Assembly (NCBI GenBank): GCA_021790385.1
Contig: JAJYDW010000043.1
Location: 1-34,388, forward strand
DNA: 34,388 nucleotides
Reading direction: 5' to 3'
Source: Planctomycetota bacterium
GTDB lineage: Bacteria > Planctomycetota > Phycisphaerae > WQYP01
A program made the translations under genes and the position numbers. The notes under the pieces were generated by a model that was not told the origin of the DNA, ran no database searches, and saw nothing but the letters and a program-made list of their open reading frames with translations. How positions within the stretch are numbered: the stretch's first letter is position 1; every line of letters begins with the position of its first letter. Shown piece after piece: positions 1-7,873 of this stretch.

Positions 1-69
1 CAAGGCCTAAGTCTTCGCCCTCACCGCCGGACCGTGACTTTCACCGGCGCGACATGGCTGGTCGTATGA
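1..69 (+). CDS. Possible C-terminal end of an upstream gene (partial)
   Basis: The first reading frame is open from base 1 to a TGA at 67-69 and gives a 22-residue tail ending in TFTGATWLVV, which looks like a terminal beta strand. A second frame is also open, to TAA at 84-86, but its composition is less protein-like. The plus-strand terminator at 96-127 supports a plus-strand gene ending just before it. The fragment is too short to assign a family, and the choice of frame is uncertain. Confidence 0.25.
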   Translation, partial: QGLSLRPHRRTVTFTGATWLVV

Positions 70-95
70 CCCGCTCCCTGACATAAATTCCCCGA

Positions 96-127
96 CGGGG
101 AGCCGCTAAGGCTCCCCGTTTTATTTT
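96..127 (+). terminator. Rho-independent terminator
   Basis: A perfect 9-bp GC-rich stem (arms 96-104 and 110-118, loop GCTAA) is followed directly by a T-rich tract at 119-127. The tract lies only on the right side, so the terminator works for plus-strand transcription. It closes the transcript entering from the left and separates it from the glycan operon. Confidence 0.85.
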
Positions 128-146
128 AACCCAGTGTCTTCGGGCC

Positions 147-2747
147 GTGAAAATTGGTACAATGACGACTCTTGGGCTTGGCGGAAAAAACGGAGTACAG
201 ATAAAAGTGACTCAAACAGCCCATCGTTTATTGGTAACACCGTCTCCAGTGACACATGCCACAGAAACGGTCGAACGATTAACTGTACACGGAAAATTTC
301 TGTACCGTGGGAATGTACCGTTTTTTATCAAGGGTGTGACGTATGGGCCATTTCGGCCAGAAGCTGATGGCTGTGAATATCATACCCCGCAGCAGGTAGA
401 TATTGATTTTGCAATGATGGCTGAGCACGGCATAAATGCCGTGCGTTTGTATACGGTGCCTCCCCGTTGGCTTTTGGACGCGGCCCAAAAACATGGCCTT
501 GGTATACTGGTCGGCCTGCCCTGGGAACAACACACGGCTTTTCTGGATAATCCGCAAACCAGGGAATCCATTTTCCAACGGGTGGGACAGGGAGTAAAAG
601 CATGTGCCGGCCATCCGGCTCTATTGGGCTTTGCCATTGGCAATGAAATTCCCGCCTCTATTGTCCGTTGGTATGGCCATCGCCGTATCGAACGGTTTCT
701 AAAATCTCTGTACAACATTGCTAAAGAGGGGGATGCCCAAGCCTTGGTGACGTATGTCAACTACCCCACCACCGAATATCTGTATCTGCCGTTTCTAGAT
801 TTTATGGCGATGAACGTTTATCTGGAATCCAAGGATCAGCTCAAACGATATCTAAGTCGCCTGCACAATATCGCCGGCGACAAGCCCCTCATGCTGGCGG
901 AGATTGGGCTGGACAGTAAGTCCAAGGGAGAGCGTGAACAGGCCGCCATGATGGCGTGGCAAGTTCGCAGAGTTTTTAAAAGCGGCAGTGCCGGCATCTT
1001 CGTATTTGCCTGGACCGATGAATGGTATCGCGGAGGCCAGGAAATTACCGATTGGGCCTTTGGTCTGACTACGCGGCAGCGCGAACCGAAACCGGCATTG
1101 GCAACGACAACTGATGCTTTTTCAAAAGTACCGTTCCGCCGTGATGCCGCGTGGCCCAAGGTTTCCGTAGTGGTCTGTACTTATAACGGCTCGCGCACCA
1201 TCCGATTCTGTCTGGAAGGTGTGGAACTGCTGCGATATCCGGATTACGAAGTCATCGTGGTGGATGATGGATCCACGGATGGTTTGGCGAATATTGTTCA
1301 GGAGTACCCGGTCAAGTTGATTCAGTCGGATAACAAAGGGCTCAGCCACGCGCGCAATCTCGGATTGGAAGCGGCCACCGGCGAAATTATTGCCTATCTT
1401 GACGACGATGCCCGCCCCGATCCCTACTGGCTGCACTTCCTGGTGGAAACCTTCCGTACCGGACAATTCGCCGCGGTTGGCGGTCCCAACATCGCCCCAC
1501 CAGGCGATGCGGACGTGGCCGATGCGGTGGCCCATGCGCCGGGTGGACCAATTCATGTTCTGTTAAGTGATACCGAAGCCGAACATATTCCCGGTTGCAA
1601 CATGGCCTTTCTGACACGTGAACTTCGCGCAATCGACGGGTTTGACGCCGCCTTTCGCATTGCCGGTGATGACGTAGACGCATGCTGGAGATTGCAGGCG
1701 CGTTTCCGCCGATTGGGCTTCAGCCCGGCCGCGGTTGTTTGGCACAAACGCAGAAATTCCTTGCGCGCGTATTGGCGTCAACAGCTTAATTATGGTAAGG
1801 CCGAAGCCATGCTGGAACGCAAATGGCCGGAAAAATACAACGCTTTCGGTCATATCGCCTGGCGCGGCCGACTGTATGGCCGCGGACTCTGGCAATTCCT
1901 CAATTGGAGCCGCCGCCGTATTTATCACGGGTCCTGGGGCGGGGCATTGTTCCAAAGTGTGTATCATGGCTCCCCGGGTATTTTGACTTCCCTGGCCATG
2001 ACCCCCGAATGGTATCTGGCTGTGCTGACATTAAGTGTTATGTTCATGGCCGGCTTTTACTGGCATCCAGTGGTCTTGGGAATATTGCTGGCTGCTGCGA
2101 TGGGCGCAACGATTACTCAAGCAGCCATCGGAGCTTTTTACTGCCGTTTTGATGAAATTCCACGGACTACCGGGGCAATTTTTAAATTACGATTGCTGAC
2201 CATGTGGTGCTATCTCATTCAGCCGGTAGCGCGGCTGCGCGGACGGTTATCGCGTGGCCTGTCGCCCTGGCGAATGCGCTTCCCCGGCGGGCTGGATATT
2301 CCCGTACCGCGGGAGTTTGTGGTCTGGAGTGAACAGTGGCGAAGCTCCGAACAACGTCTGACTGCACTGGAGGCATTTTTGAAAAGCGAAGGGCTGTGCG
2401 TACAGCGCGGTGGCGATTTTGACCGCTGGGATCTTGCCTGCCGCAGCGGTACTTTTGGCGGACTTCGTATGCGCATGGCCTTGGAGGAACATGGCCACGG
2501 AAGACAATTGGTGCGACTGCGCACCTGGCCGACATTTCCGAGCGTCATGTTGATAATCCTCGGCACATTGACCGGCTTGGGACTTTTTGACCTGGGTGCG
2601 CGAAGCTGGCCGGGTGCCATTCCGATGTTACTCGTGGCGGCAGTGCTGTTCCTTCGCATGTCAATGGATGCCGGCGCGGCGCTGGCGACGGTATGCAAGT
2701 CCATCCGCCGCGATCAACCCGGTGAAACTGAAATCAGGAATGACTGA
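147..2747 (+). CDS. Glycoside hydrolase-like domain fused to a family 2 glycosyltransferase, membrane-bound
   Basis: The protein has three parts. Residues about 50-320 resemble a GH2/GH5-type TIM barrel, with an acid/base-like Glu167 in an IGNEIP motif and a nucleophile-like Glu252 in MLAEIG. Residues about 339-600 are a GT-A fold GT2 domain that starts VSVVVCTYNG, with Asp373-Asp374 and an Asp triad at 419-421 for nucleotide-sugar and metal binding. The C-terminal third has hydrophobic segments near 625-660 and 790-830 that should anchor it in the inner membrane. The start is uncertain: GTG 147 and ATG 162 have no ribosome binding site, whereas GTG 207 has GGAG at 192-195, so the real protein may be 20 residues shorter. 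It is the first gene of the operon, and its stop overlaps the next start (TGATG). Likely role: building a surface glycan or glycolipid. The substrate is unknown. Confidence 0.85.
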   Translation: MKIGTMTTLGLGGKNGVQIKVTQTAHRLLVTPSPVTHATETVERLTVHGKFLYRGNVPFFIKGVTYGPFRPEADGCEYHTPQQVDIDFAMMAEHGINAVRLYTVPPRWLLDAAQKHGLGILVGLPWEQHTAFLDNPQTRESIFQRVGQGVKACAGHPALLGFAIGNEIPASIVRWYGHRRIERFLKSLYNIAKEGDAQALVTYVNYPTTEYLYLPFLDFMAMNVYLESKDQLKRYLSRLHNIAGDKPLMLAEIGLDSKSKGEREQAAMMAWQVRRVFKSGSAGIFVFAWTDEWYRGGQEITDWAFGLTTRQREPKPALATTTDAFSKVPFRRDAAWPKVSVVVCTYNGSRTIRFCLEGVELLRYPDYEVIVVDDGSTDGLANIVQEYPVKLIQSDNKGLSHARNLGLEAATGEIIAYLDDDARPDPYWLHFLVETFRTGQFAAVGGPNIAPPGDADVADAVAHAPGGPIHVLLSDTEAEHIPGCNMAFLTRELRAIDGFDAAFRIAGDDVDACWRLQARFRRLGFSPAAVVWHKRRNSLRAYWRQQLNYGKAEAMLERKWPEKYNAFGHIAWRGRLYGRGLWQFLNWSRRRIYHGSWGGALFQSVYHGSPGILTSLAMTPEWYLAVLTLSVMFMAGFYWHPVVLGILLAAAMGATITQAAIGAFYCRFDEIPRTTGAIFKLRLLTMWCYLIQPVARLRGRLSRGLSPWRMRFPGGLDIPVPREFVVWSEQWRSSEQRLTALEAFLKSEGLCVQRGGDFDRWDLACRSGTFGGLRMRMALEEHGHGRQLVRLRTWPTFPSVMLIILGTLTGLGLFDLGARSWPGAIPMLLVAAVLFLRMSMDAGAALATVCKSIRRDQPGETEIRND

Positions 2748-4609
2748 TGGACCCTTCCGTGGACCCAGCCCGTGCGAACCGCCCCGGCGCATTTCGTACC
2801 GCAGCCAGACTCCTGTCCCTGTGTATAGAGGGGGAAATTTGGCAAAGCACTCTGGGCATGAGCTTGATGTTATTAGGGTCCGGCCTGGGTCTTTTGCAGC
2901 CATGGCCGCTTAAATTCATCGTCGATGCCCTGACCGTCAAGGGCCCGCCACCCGCTTTCATTGTCTCCACGCTGAAGTTTATCAGCCATACGTTGTCCAT
3001 TGGCGACCATAAAATGGGGCTGATTGTCCTGCTCTGCGCCGCTTTGCTGCTCATCAGTCTGGCCGGAGCCGCAGTGACGGTGTTAAGCACGTGGCTGCTG
3101 ATATCGTCGGGTCTGCGTATGGTCTTTAAATTGCGATGCCGTGTGTTTGATCACATCCAGAGGCAGCCGCCGGCGTTTCACGATGCCACCACTGTCGGCG
3201 ATTCGCTTTACCGCATTACATGGGATACGTATTCTGTGCAGTCACTGTTCAACGCAGGCCTGGTGCCGGCGATATCCTCGGCTTTGGCCCTGATGGGTAT
3301 CGCCGTGGTGATGGTCGATCAGGACTGGAGCATCGGCGTGGTGGCGCTGGTGATTGGCGGCCTGCTGCTGATACTGGTGCGGCAACTGGAGAAACCCACG
3401 ACGGATCTTTCCACACGCGTGCATGAAAATGAAAGCCGCGTCAGCACACGCGTGGAGCAAACACTCGCGGGCATTCGCGCCGTACAGGCGTTTGGCCGTG
3501 AAAACTATGAAGCCAATCGCTTTGCCCGGCAGGCCAATGAGAGTTTGAAAGCCAATTTGCGCCTGACGCTGCTGCAAACCGCCGGTCAAAGCGGCGTGGC
3601 GGTGCTCTTTGCCGGCGGCACCGCTGCGGTGATCTGGATGACCGCCCAGCGAGTTATTCACGGCGAATTGACTCCCGGCGATATTGTGCTGATGGTGAGT
3701 TATACGGCGATGCTTTTTAAGCCACTGGAAACACTTTCCTATACAGCATCTTCCATCCAGGGTGCGGTAGCCGGTGCCCATCGCGTATTTGAAATTCTGG
3801 ATAAGGAGCCGGTCATACGTGACTCGCCTGCCGCCCGCCCGCTGGGGTCTCCAGTTGCCGGAACCATAGAATTTGATCGTGTCAATTTCGGATACCGGGC
3901 GGATCAAAGCACCCTGCGCGATGTGAATCTGACCATTCCCGCCGGTTCATCGGTGGCCATGGTCGGACCATCTGGAGCGGGCAAAACGACCATGGCCAGT
4001 CTGATCGTCCGGTTTTATGATCCAACTGCGGGCCGGATCCTGCTGGATGGGCGCGACCTGCGGGTAATCACGATAGAATCCCTTCGCCGACAGATTGCCA
4101 TCGTGCCCCAGGAACCCGTGCTCTTTGACGCCAGCATCGGTGAAAATATCGCCTATTCGCGTCCAGATGCGACTCCAGAGCAGCTTCACGCCGCTGCTCG
4201 CTCCGCCGGAGCATGGGACTTCATTCAGGCTATGCCCCAAGGCTTTGACACACCCATTGGTGAACGCGGAGTGATGCTTTCCGGCGGCCAGCGTCAACGA
4301 CTTTCCCTGGCCAGAGCTTTTCTGAAAGATGCCAAAATTATCGTCCTTGATGAACCCACTACCGGTCTGGATGCCCAAACTGAAGCGGATCTGCTTGCCG
4401 CCCTCAAGCGATTGATGGCCGGCCGCACCACCATTGTCATCGCTCATCATCTGCACACGGTACGTTACATGGATCACATTGTGGTGCTGCAGCAGGGCCA
4501 GGTCATACAAAGCGGCACCCACGAGCAACTGCTGGCAATGGAGGGCCTGTATCGCCATCTTTACGACCTGCAAAGCCAACCGCATCGCGCCCCGGCGGAG
4601 GCTTTATGA
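2747..4609 (+). CDS. ABC exporter half-transporter (MsbA/lipid or glycan flippase type)
   Basis: This is a single polypeptide with an N-terminal transmembrane domain (about residues 35-330, several hydrophobic helices) and a C-terminal ATPase domain. The ATPase shows Walker A GPSGAGKTT at 407-415, a Q-loop in VPQEPVLF, the signature LSGGQRQR at 511-518, Walker B ending at Asp535-Glu536, and an H-loop His in VIAHH. At 620 residues it has the usual length of a type IV half-exporter that works as a homodimer. It overlaps the preceding glycosyltransferase by one base and the following acyltransferase by four (ATGA), so the three are translated together. By context it probably flips the lipid-linked product of the locus across the inner membrane. 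The substrate cannot be read from sequence. Confidence 0.93.
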   Translation: MDPSVDPARANRPGAFRTAARLLSLCIEGEIWQSTLGMSLMLLGSGLGLLQPWPLKFIVDALTVKGPPPAFIVSTLKFISHTLSIGDHKMGLIVLLCAALLLISLAGAAVTVLSTWLLISSGLRMVFKLRCRVFDHIQRQPPAFHDATTVGDSLYRITWDTYSVQSLFNAGLVPAISSALALMGIAVVMVDQDWSIGVVALVIGGLLLILVRQLEKPTTDLSTRVHENESRVSTRVEQTLAGIRAVQAFGRENYEANRFARQANESLKANLRLTLLQTAGQSGVAVLFAGGTAAVIWMTAQRVIHGELTPGDIVLMVSYTAMLFKPLETLSYTASSIQGAVAGAHRVFEILDKEPVIRDSPAARPLGSPVAGTIEFDRVNFGYRADQSTLRDVNLTIPAGSSVAMVGPSGAGKTTMASLIVRFYDPTAGRILLDGRDLRVITIESLRRQIAIVPQEPVLFDASIGENIAYSRPDATPEQLHAAARSAGAWDFIQAMPQGFDTPIGERGVMLSGGQRQRLSLARAFLKDAKIIVLDEPTTGLDAQTEADLLAALKRLMAGRTTIVIAHHLHTVRYMDHIVVLQQGQVIQSGTHEQLLAMEGLYRHLYDLQSQPHRAPAEAL

Positions 4610-5181
4610 GCAATACCGAGCCAGCAGCGTCACTCACCGTCTGGGATCACGGCTCATTGCCTGCGGGCGTGTGCGCAGGCCAGAACACCCGCATTCACGG
4701 CAGTGCCGCCTTTCGTCGATTTCGCGGCCAGTCCGCCCAAGCCTTGGTCATTGGGGCCAATGCCACGATGGACGGCGTACAATTCTCCGTCGGCCCCGGC
4801 GGCCGGATTCGCATCGGGGATTATTGCTGCTTTACCGCAGCCGTATTGATGTGCGAATTGTCCATCTCCATCGGCAATTATGTCCTGATAGGCTGGAACA
4901 CGGTCATTGCTGATAGTGATTTTCACCCACTGGCACCCGCCCAGCGTATTGCCGATGCCGTAGCCTGTTCGCCCGCCGGCAGCGGCCAGGTGCGCCCGCT
5001 CGTGGAAAGCGTAGCGGTGATCATTGAGGATGATGTGTGGATCGGTCCGAATGCCACGATCTTTAAAGGTGTGCATGTAGGCCGCGGAGCGTGGATCGGG
5101 CCGGGCAGCGTGGTCACACGCGATATTCCCGCAGGCACGCGGGTTACCGGCAATCCGGCACGCCCCATGGAGGCTCTATGA
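4606..5181 (+). CDS. Left-handed beta-helix (hexapeptide-repeat) acyltransferase
   Basis: The 191-residue protein is built largely of hexapeptide repeats (IGANAT, IGDYCC, IGNYVL, IGPNAT, VGRGAW) and ends in the usual VTGNPARP cap of sugar O-acetyltransferases. In WNTVIADSDFHP, the His matches the catalytic His of the maltose acetyltransferase/WcaF group. Members form trimers and move an acetyl or other acyl group from CoA to a sugar hydroxyl. Its start overlaps the stop of the ABC exporter (ATGA), and its own stop overlaps the next gene in the same way. It likely acylates the glycan made by this operon; the acceptor is unknown. Confidence 0.88.
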   Translation: MSNTEPAASLTVWDHGSLPAGVCAGQNTRIHGSAAFRRFRGQSAQALVIGANATMDGVQFSVGPGGRIRIGDYCCFTAAVLMCELSISIGNYVLIGWNTVIADSDFHPLAPAQRIADAVACSPAGSGQVRPLVESVAVIIEDDVWIGPNATIFKGVHVGRGAWIGPGSVVTRDIPAGTRVTGNPARPMEAL

Positions 5182-5783
5182 CCGCCCGCACCATCGCCGG
5201 CGACTGGCATCCCGGCACCATCCCGGAAAACGTGCAGTTGGACGCGGGCGCGTATATAGAAACCACGTATAGCTTTCATTTGTATCGCAGCATCCGCCCA
5301 ACAGGCATCGTATTTGGTGCCAACTGTTCCGCCTATATCGGCTGCATGTTTGATATGGGACCGGAGGCCCAATTCCAGGTTGGTGCCTTTACGCTGCTGA
5401 ATGGATTGTGGCTGATTGCCGATCAAAGCGTCGTCATCGGCACCCATTGCCTCATATCCTGGAACGTGGTTATCATGGATAATTTTCGCGCTTCAACGGA
5501 TATTTTCCAGCGCCGGCGAATGCTGGAGATATTTGCCACCTGTCGTAAACCCGAAGTGTTTGCCCCGCTGGCACCACGTCCGGTAGTAATCGGCAATAAT
5601 GTATGGGTGGGCTTTGATTGTTGTATACTTCCCGGTGTGCATATCGGCGAAGGTGCTGTTATAGGAGCGCGTTCCGTAGTCAATACGGATGTGCCTCCAT
5701 ACACGATTGCCGTCGGCAATCCAGCCCGGTTGATCCGCACCTTAAACAAGGAGAATCATGTTGTCGCGAACCGCTCGCCCTAA
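5178..5783 (+). CDS. Second hexapeptide-repeat acyltransferase paralog, catalytic His not conserved
   Basis: The start ATG at 5178 overlaps the previous stop (ATGA). A longer in-frame version from 5091 would run deep into the upstream gene and is not favoured. The 201-residue protein has the same left-handed beta-helix build (VIGTHC, VIGNNVWVG, IGEGAVIG) and cap (AVGNPARLIRTL) as its neighbour. Where the first paralog reads ADSDFHP, this one reads MDNFRAS, so the usual catalytic His is absent. It also has an insertion of about 25 residues (RRRMLEIF and following) after that point. It may be a structural partner or use a different mechanism. The final 26 bases overlap the next gene. Confidence 0.85.
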   Translation: MTARTIAGDWHPGTIPENVQLDAGAYIETTYSFHLYRSIRPTGIVFGANCSAYIGCMFDMGPEAQFQVGAFTLLNGLWLIADQSVVIGTHCLISWNVVIMDNFRASTDIFQRRRMLEIFATCRKPEVFAPLAPRPVVIGNNVWVGFDCCILPGVHIGEGAVIGARSVVNTDVPPYTIAVGNPARLIRTLNKENHVVANRSP

Positions 5784-6930
5784 AATAATCGTCTTTGGCA
5801 TTCTTTTCTGGTATCCTCTGGCGGGGGTCACGTATCAATTTCTGCATTTCCTGCTGGGGCTGCGCAAACTGGGATATGATCCCTATTACGTGGAGGATTC
5901 TGCCCGCTGGATCTACAATCCCAACCTGGGCGATTCTTCGCCCGACGCGCGACAAAATATCGACGCCGTTGCCCCGATACTAAAAGCCCACGGCCTTGAG
6001 GATCGCTGGGCCTTTCGCGGTCATTATGAAGGCGGTCAATGCTATGGCGGCACTGAAGCTAAGATTGCGGAACTCTATGCTACCGCGGATGTCATGATTA
6101 ACGTCACGGGAGCGCAAGAGCTGCGGGAAGAACACCTGCGCTGCCCCGTTCGCGTATATCTGGAAACAGATCCGGTGGTCTCGCAGATTCAAATTGCTCA
6201 AGGTGACAAAAATACCATCGCCGCGCTTGATCGGCACACGCACCATTTTACCTATGGCGAAAATCTGGGATGCCCGGATTGCCTTCTTCCAGTCGGGCGT
6301 TATCAATGGCGGCCCACACGCCAACCGGTGCTGCTGGATTTGTGGCAGCCGCTGCCGGCGCTGCCCGGGGCAGCCTACAACACCATAGCCACCTGGAAAA
6401 ATGTGGGACGCGACATTGTGTTCAACGGTGAAACCTACTACTGGTCGAAAGATCGGGAATTTCTTAAATTTATTGATCTGCCACAACAACGATCAGACAA
6501 ATTTGAACTGGCCGCCGGTGTGGATGCGCCCACATACCACCGATTGCAAACGAATCTGTGGAATGTGGTGGATCCGGTGCATATCTCCCGGGACATGCAG
6601 CGTTATAATCATTACATTCGTCAATCGCGCGGGGAGTTCAGCGTAGCCAAAGACCAGAACATTCGTCTGAAAAGCGGATGGTTCAGCGACCGCAGCGCAT
6701 GTTATCTGGCGGCGGGCCGACCGGTGATTAATCAGGAAACAGGCTTCAGCCATCATTTGCCGACCGGCCGGGGACTTTTTGCATTTCAAAACATGGACGA
6801 TATTCTGGCGGCTGTTGATACTATTAAAAAAGATTATGCTGGCAATTGCCGGGCAGCCCAGGAGATCGCTGTCGAATATTTCGCCGCCGAAAAAGTACTC
6901 ACAAACGTGCTGGATCAATTAGGATGCTGA
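5758..6930 (+). CDS. Putative glycosyltransferase, GT-B-like
   Basis: The start ATG 5758 has a ribosome binding site (AAGGAG at about 5749-5754). The 390-residue protein opens with a beta strand and a turn (IIVFGILFWYPLAGVTYQF) like the N-terminal Rossmann domain of GT-B enzymes. Near the C-terminus it has SACYLAAGRPVINQETGF followed by GRGLFAF, like the nucleotide-sugar binding region where GT-B enzymes read ALAAGRPVV. No signal peptide or strong membrane segment is seen. I do not recognise the exact family. It lies between an acyltransferase and a deacetylase, overlapping both, so a role in the same glycan pathway is likely. Confidence 0.7.
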   Translation: MLSRTARPKIIVFGILFWYPLAGVTYQFLHFLLGLRKLGYDPYYVEDSARWIYNPNLGDSSPDARQNIDAVAPILKAHGLEDRWAFRGHYEGGQCYGGTEAKIAELYATADVMINVTGAQELREEHLRCPVRVYLETDPVVSQIQIAQGDKNTIAALDRHTHHFTYGENLGCPDCLLPVGRYQWRPTRQPVLLDLWQPLPALPGAAYNTIATWKNVGRDIVFNGETYYWSKDREFLKFIDLPQQRSDKFELAAGVDAPTYHRLQTNLWNVVDPVHISRDMQRYNHYIRQSRGEFSVAKDQNIRLKSGWFSDRSACYLAAGRPVINQETGFSHHLPTGRGLFAFQNMDDILAAVDTIKKDYAGNCRAAQEIAVEYFAAEKVLTNVLDQLGC

Positions 6931-7685
6931 ACTCCTCTTCTTCGCCTGATTCACCAAAACGGCTGATCTTTAATGCCGATGATTTTGGCTTAAGCCCCGC
7001 CACAAATCAGGGCATTGTACAATGCCGGCAACAAGGCATCCTGACCAGCGCCAGCCTGATGGTACGGGCACCGGCAGCGGCAGCAGCGGCGCGATATGCC
7101 GCCGATGATCCATCTTTCAGCCTCGGCTTGCATGTGGAACTTGGAGAATGGGAATACCGTGCCAGTAAATGGGTGCAGACCGCCCAGGTGGTGCCACTGG
7201 ATCATTCAATGACGGTGCGGGATGAAATTTACCGCCAGGTGGACGCCTTTATAAAACTCACCGGTAAAAATCCCACGCATCTGGATTCGCATCAACATGT
7301 CCACCGGCACGGCTCTGTGAAACCGGTGATGCGGGAGCTGGCTGACACCATGGGTGTCGTTTTGCGTGGCGATAGTGCCGCGGTGCGATTTTGGGGTGCC
7401 TTTTTCGGCTTAAATGAGCATTTGCAGCCCAAGCCCGAAAACCTGTCGGTGGCCAATCTGCTCAAGTTGCTGGATCAACTGCCACCCGGCATTACCGAGA
7501 TGAGTTGCCATCCCGGCCTGGATACTGCCTTAAAATCCGGCTATGACGCGCAACGTCTGCAGGAGGTTGCCACGCTGTGCGATCCACGCATTCTCCAGGC
7601 GATACGCGATAAGGGAATACTTCTGGTTTCATTTGTGTCAGAGCCACACAACAGAGTAGCCGCTGCCGGTGCGCAATCGGCGTGA
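6924..7685 (+). CDS. YdjC/ChbG-family carbohydrate deacetylase (HpnK-like)
   Basis: ATG 6924 overlaps the preceding stop at 6928-6930; an in-frame start at 6846 would lie well inside the upstream gene. The 253-residue protein carries the family's metal-site motifs: NADDFG with Asp19-Asp20, a GLH with His70, DSHQHVH with His123 and His125, and SCHPG near residue 195. Members use a divalent metal to remove N-acetyl groups from amino sugars; hopanoid-associated HpnK belongs to the same family. As the last gene of the six-gene operon it probably deacetylates a GlcNAc-type unit of the glycan. An HpnK-like role is possible because hpnCDE lie 2 kb away, but they are on the other strand and in a different transcript. 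Confidence 0.85.
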   Translation: MLNSSSSPDSPKRLIFNADDFGLSPATNQGIVQCRQQGILTSASLMVRAPAAAAAARYAADDPSFSLGLHVELGEWEYRASKWVQTAQVVPLDHSMTVRDEIYRQVDAFIKLTGKNPTHLDSHQHVHRHGSVKPVMRELADTMGVVLRGDSAAVRFWGAFFGLNEHLQPKPENLSVANLLKLLDQLPPGITEMSCHPGLDTALKSGYDAQRLQEVATLCDPRILQAIRDKGILLVSFVSEPHNRVAAAGAQSA

Positions 7686-7815
7686 GAGCTTTGACGATGA
7701 CCATAATCAACAGTAAGCAGCAGCCAAAACTGCAGTGTTCACTCGACCCCACATCACATTGCGCGTCGCTCCCGCATCGAATTTGCCGTCTGGTTCAATA
7801 TTTTTGGTGAACTGC

Positions 7816-7848
7816 TAGAATACACCATGAGCAAAATGGCATGGTGTA
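7816..7848 (+). promoter_or_regulatory. Promoter -10 with overlapping palindromic operator or hairpin
   Basis: A TAGAAT hexamer at 7816-7821 fits a -10 box; the best -35 at normal spacing, TTCAAT at 7794-7799, is weak. Its last base begins a perfect 9-bp inverted repeat (TACACCATG at 7821-7829, CATGGTGTA at 7840-7848, 10-base spacer) covering the expected transcription start. This is a common place for a repressor operator. It could also form a hairpin in the 5' leader. The ribosome binding site (GGAAAGGA) follows about 10 bases downstream. Confidence 0.5.
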
Positions 7849-7873
7849 AGCTCTTGGAAAGGAATGATTAGTC

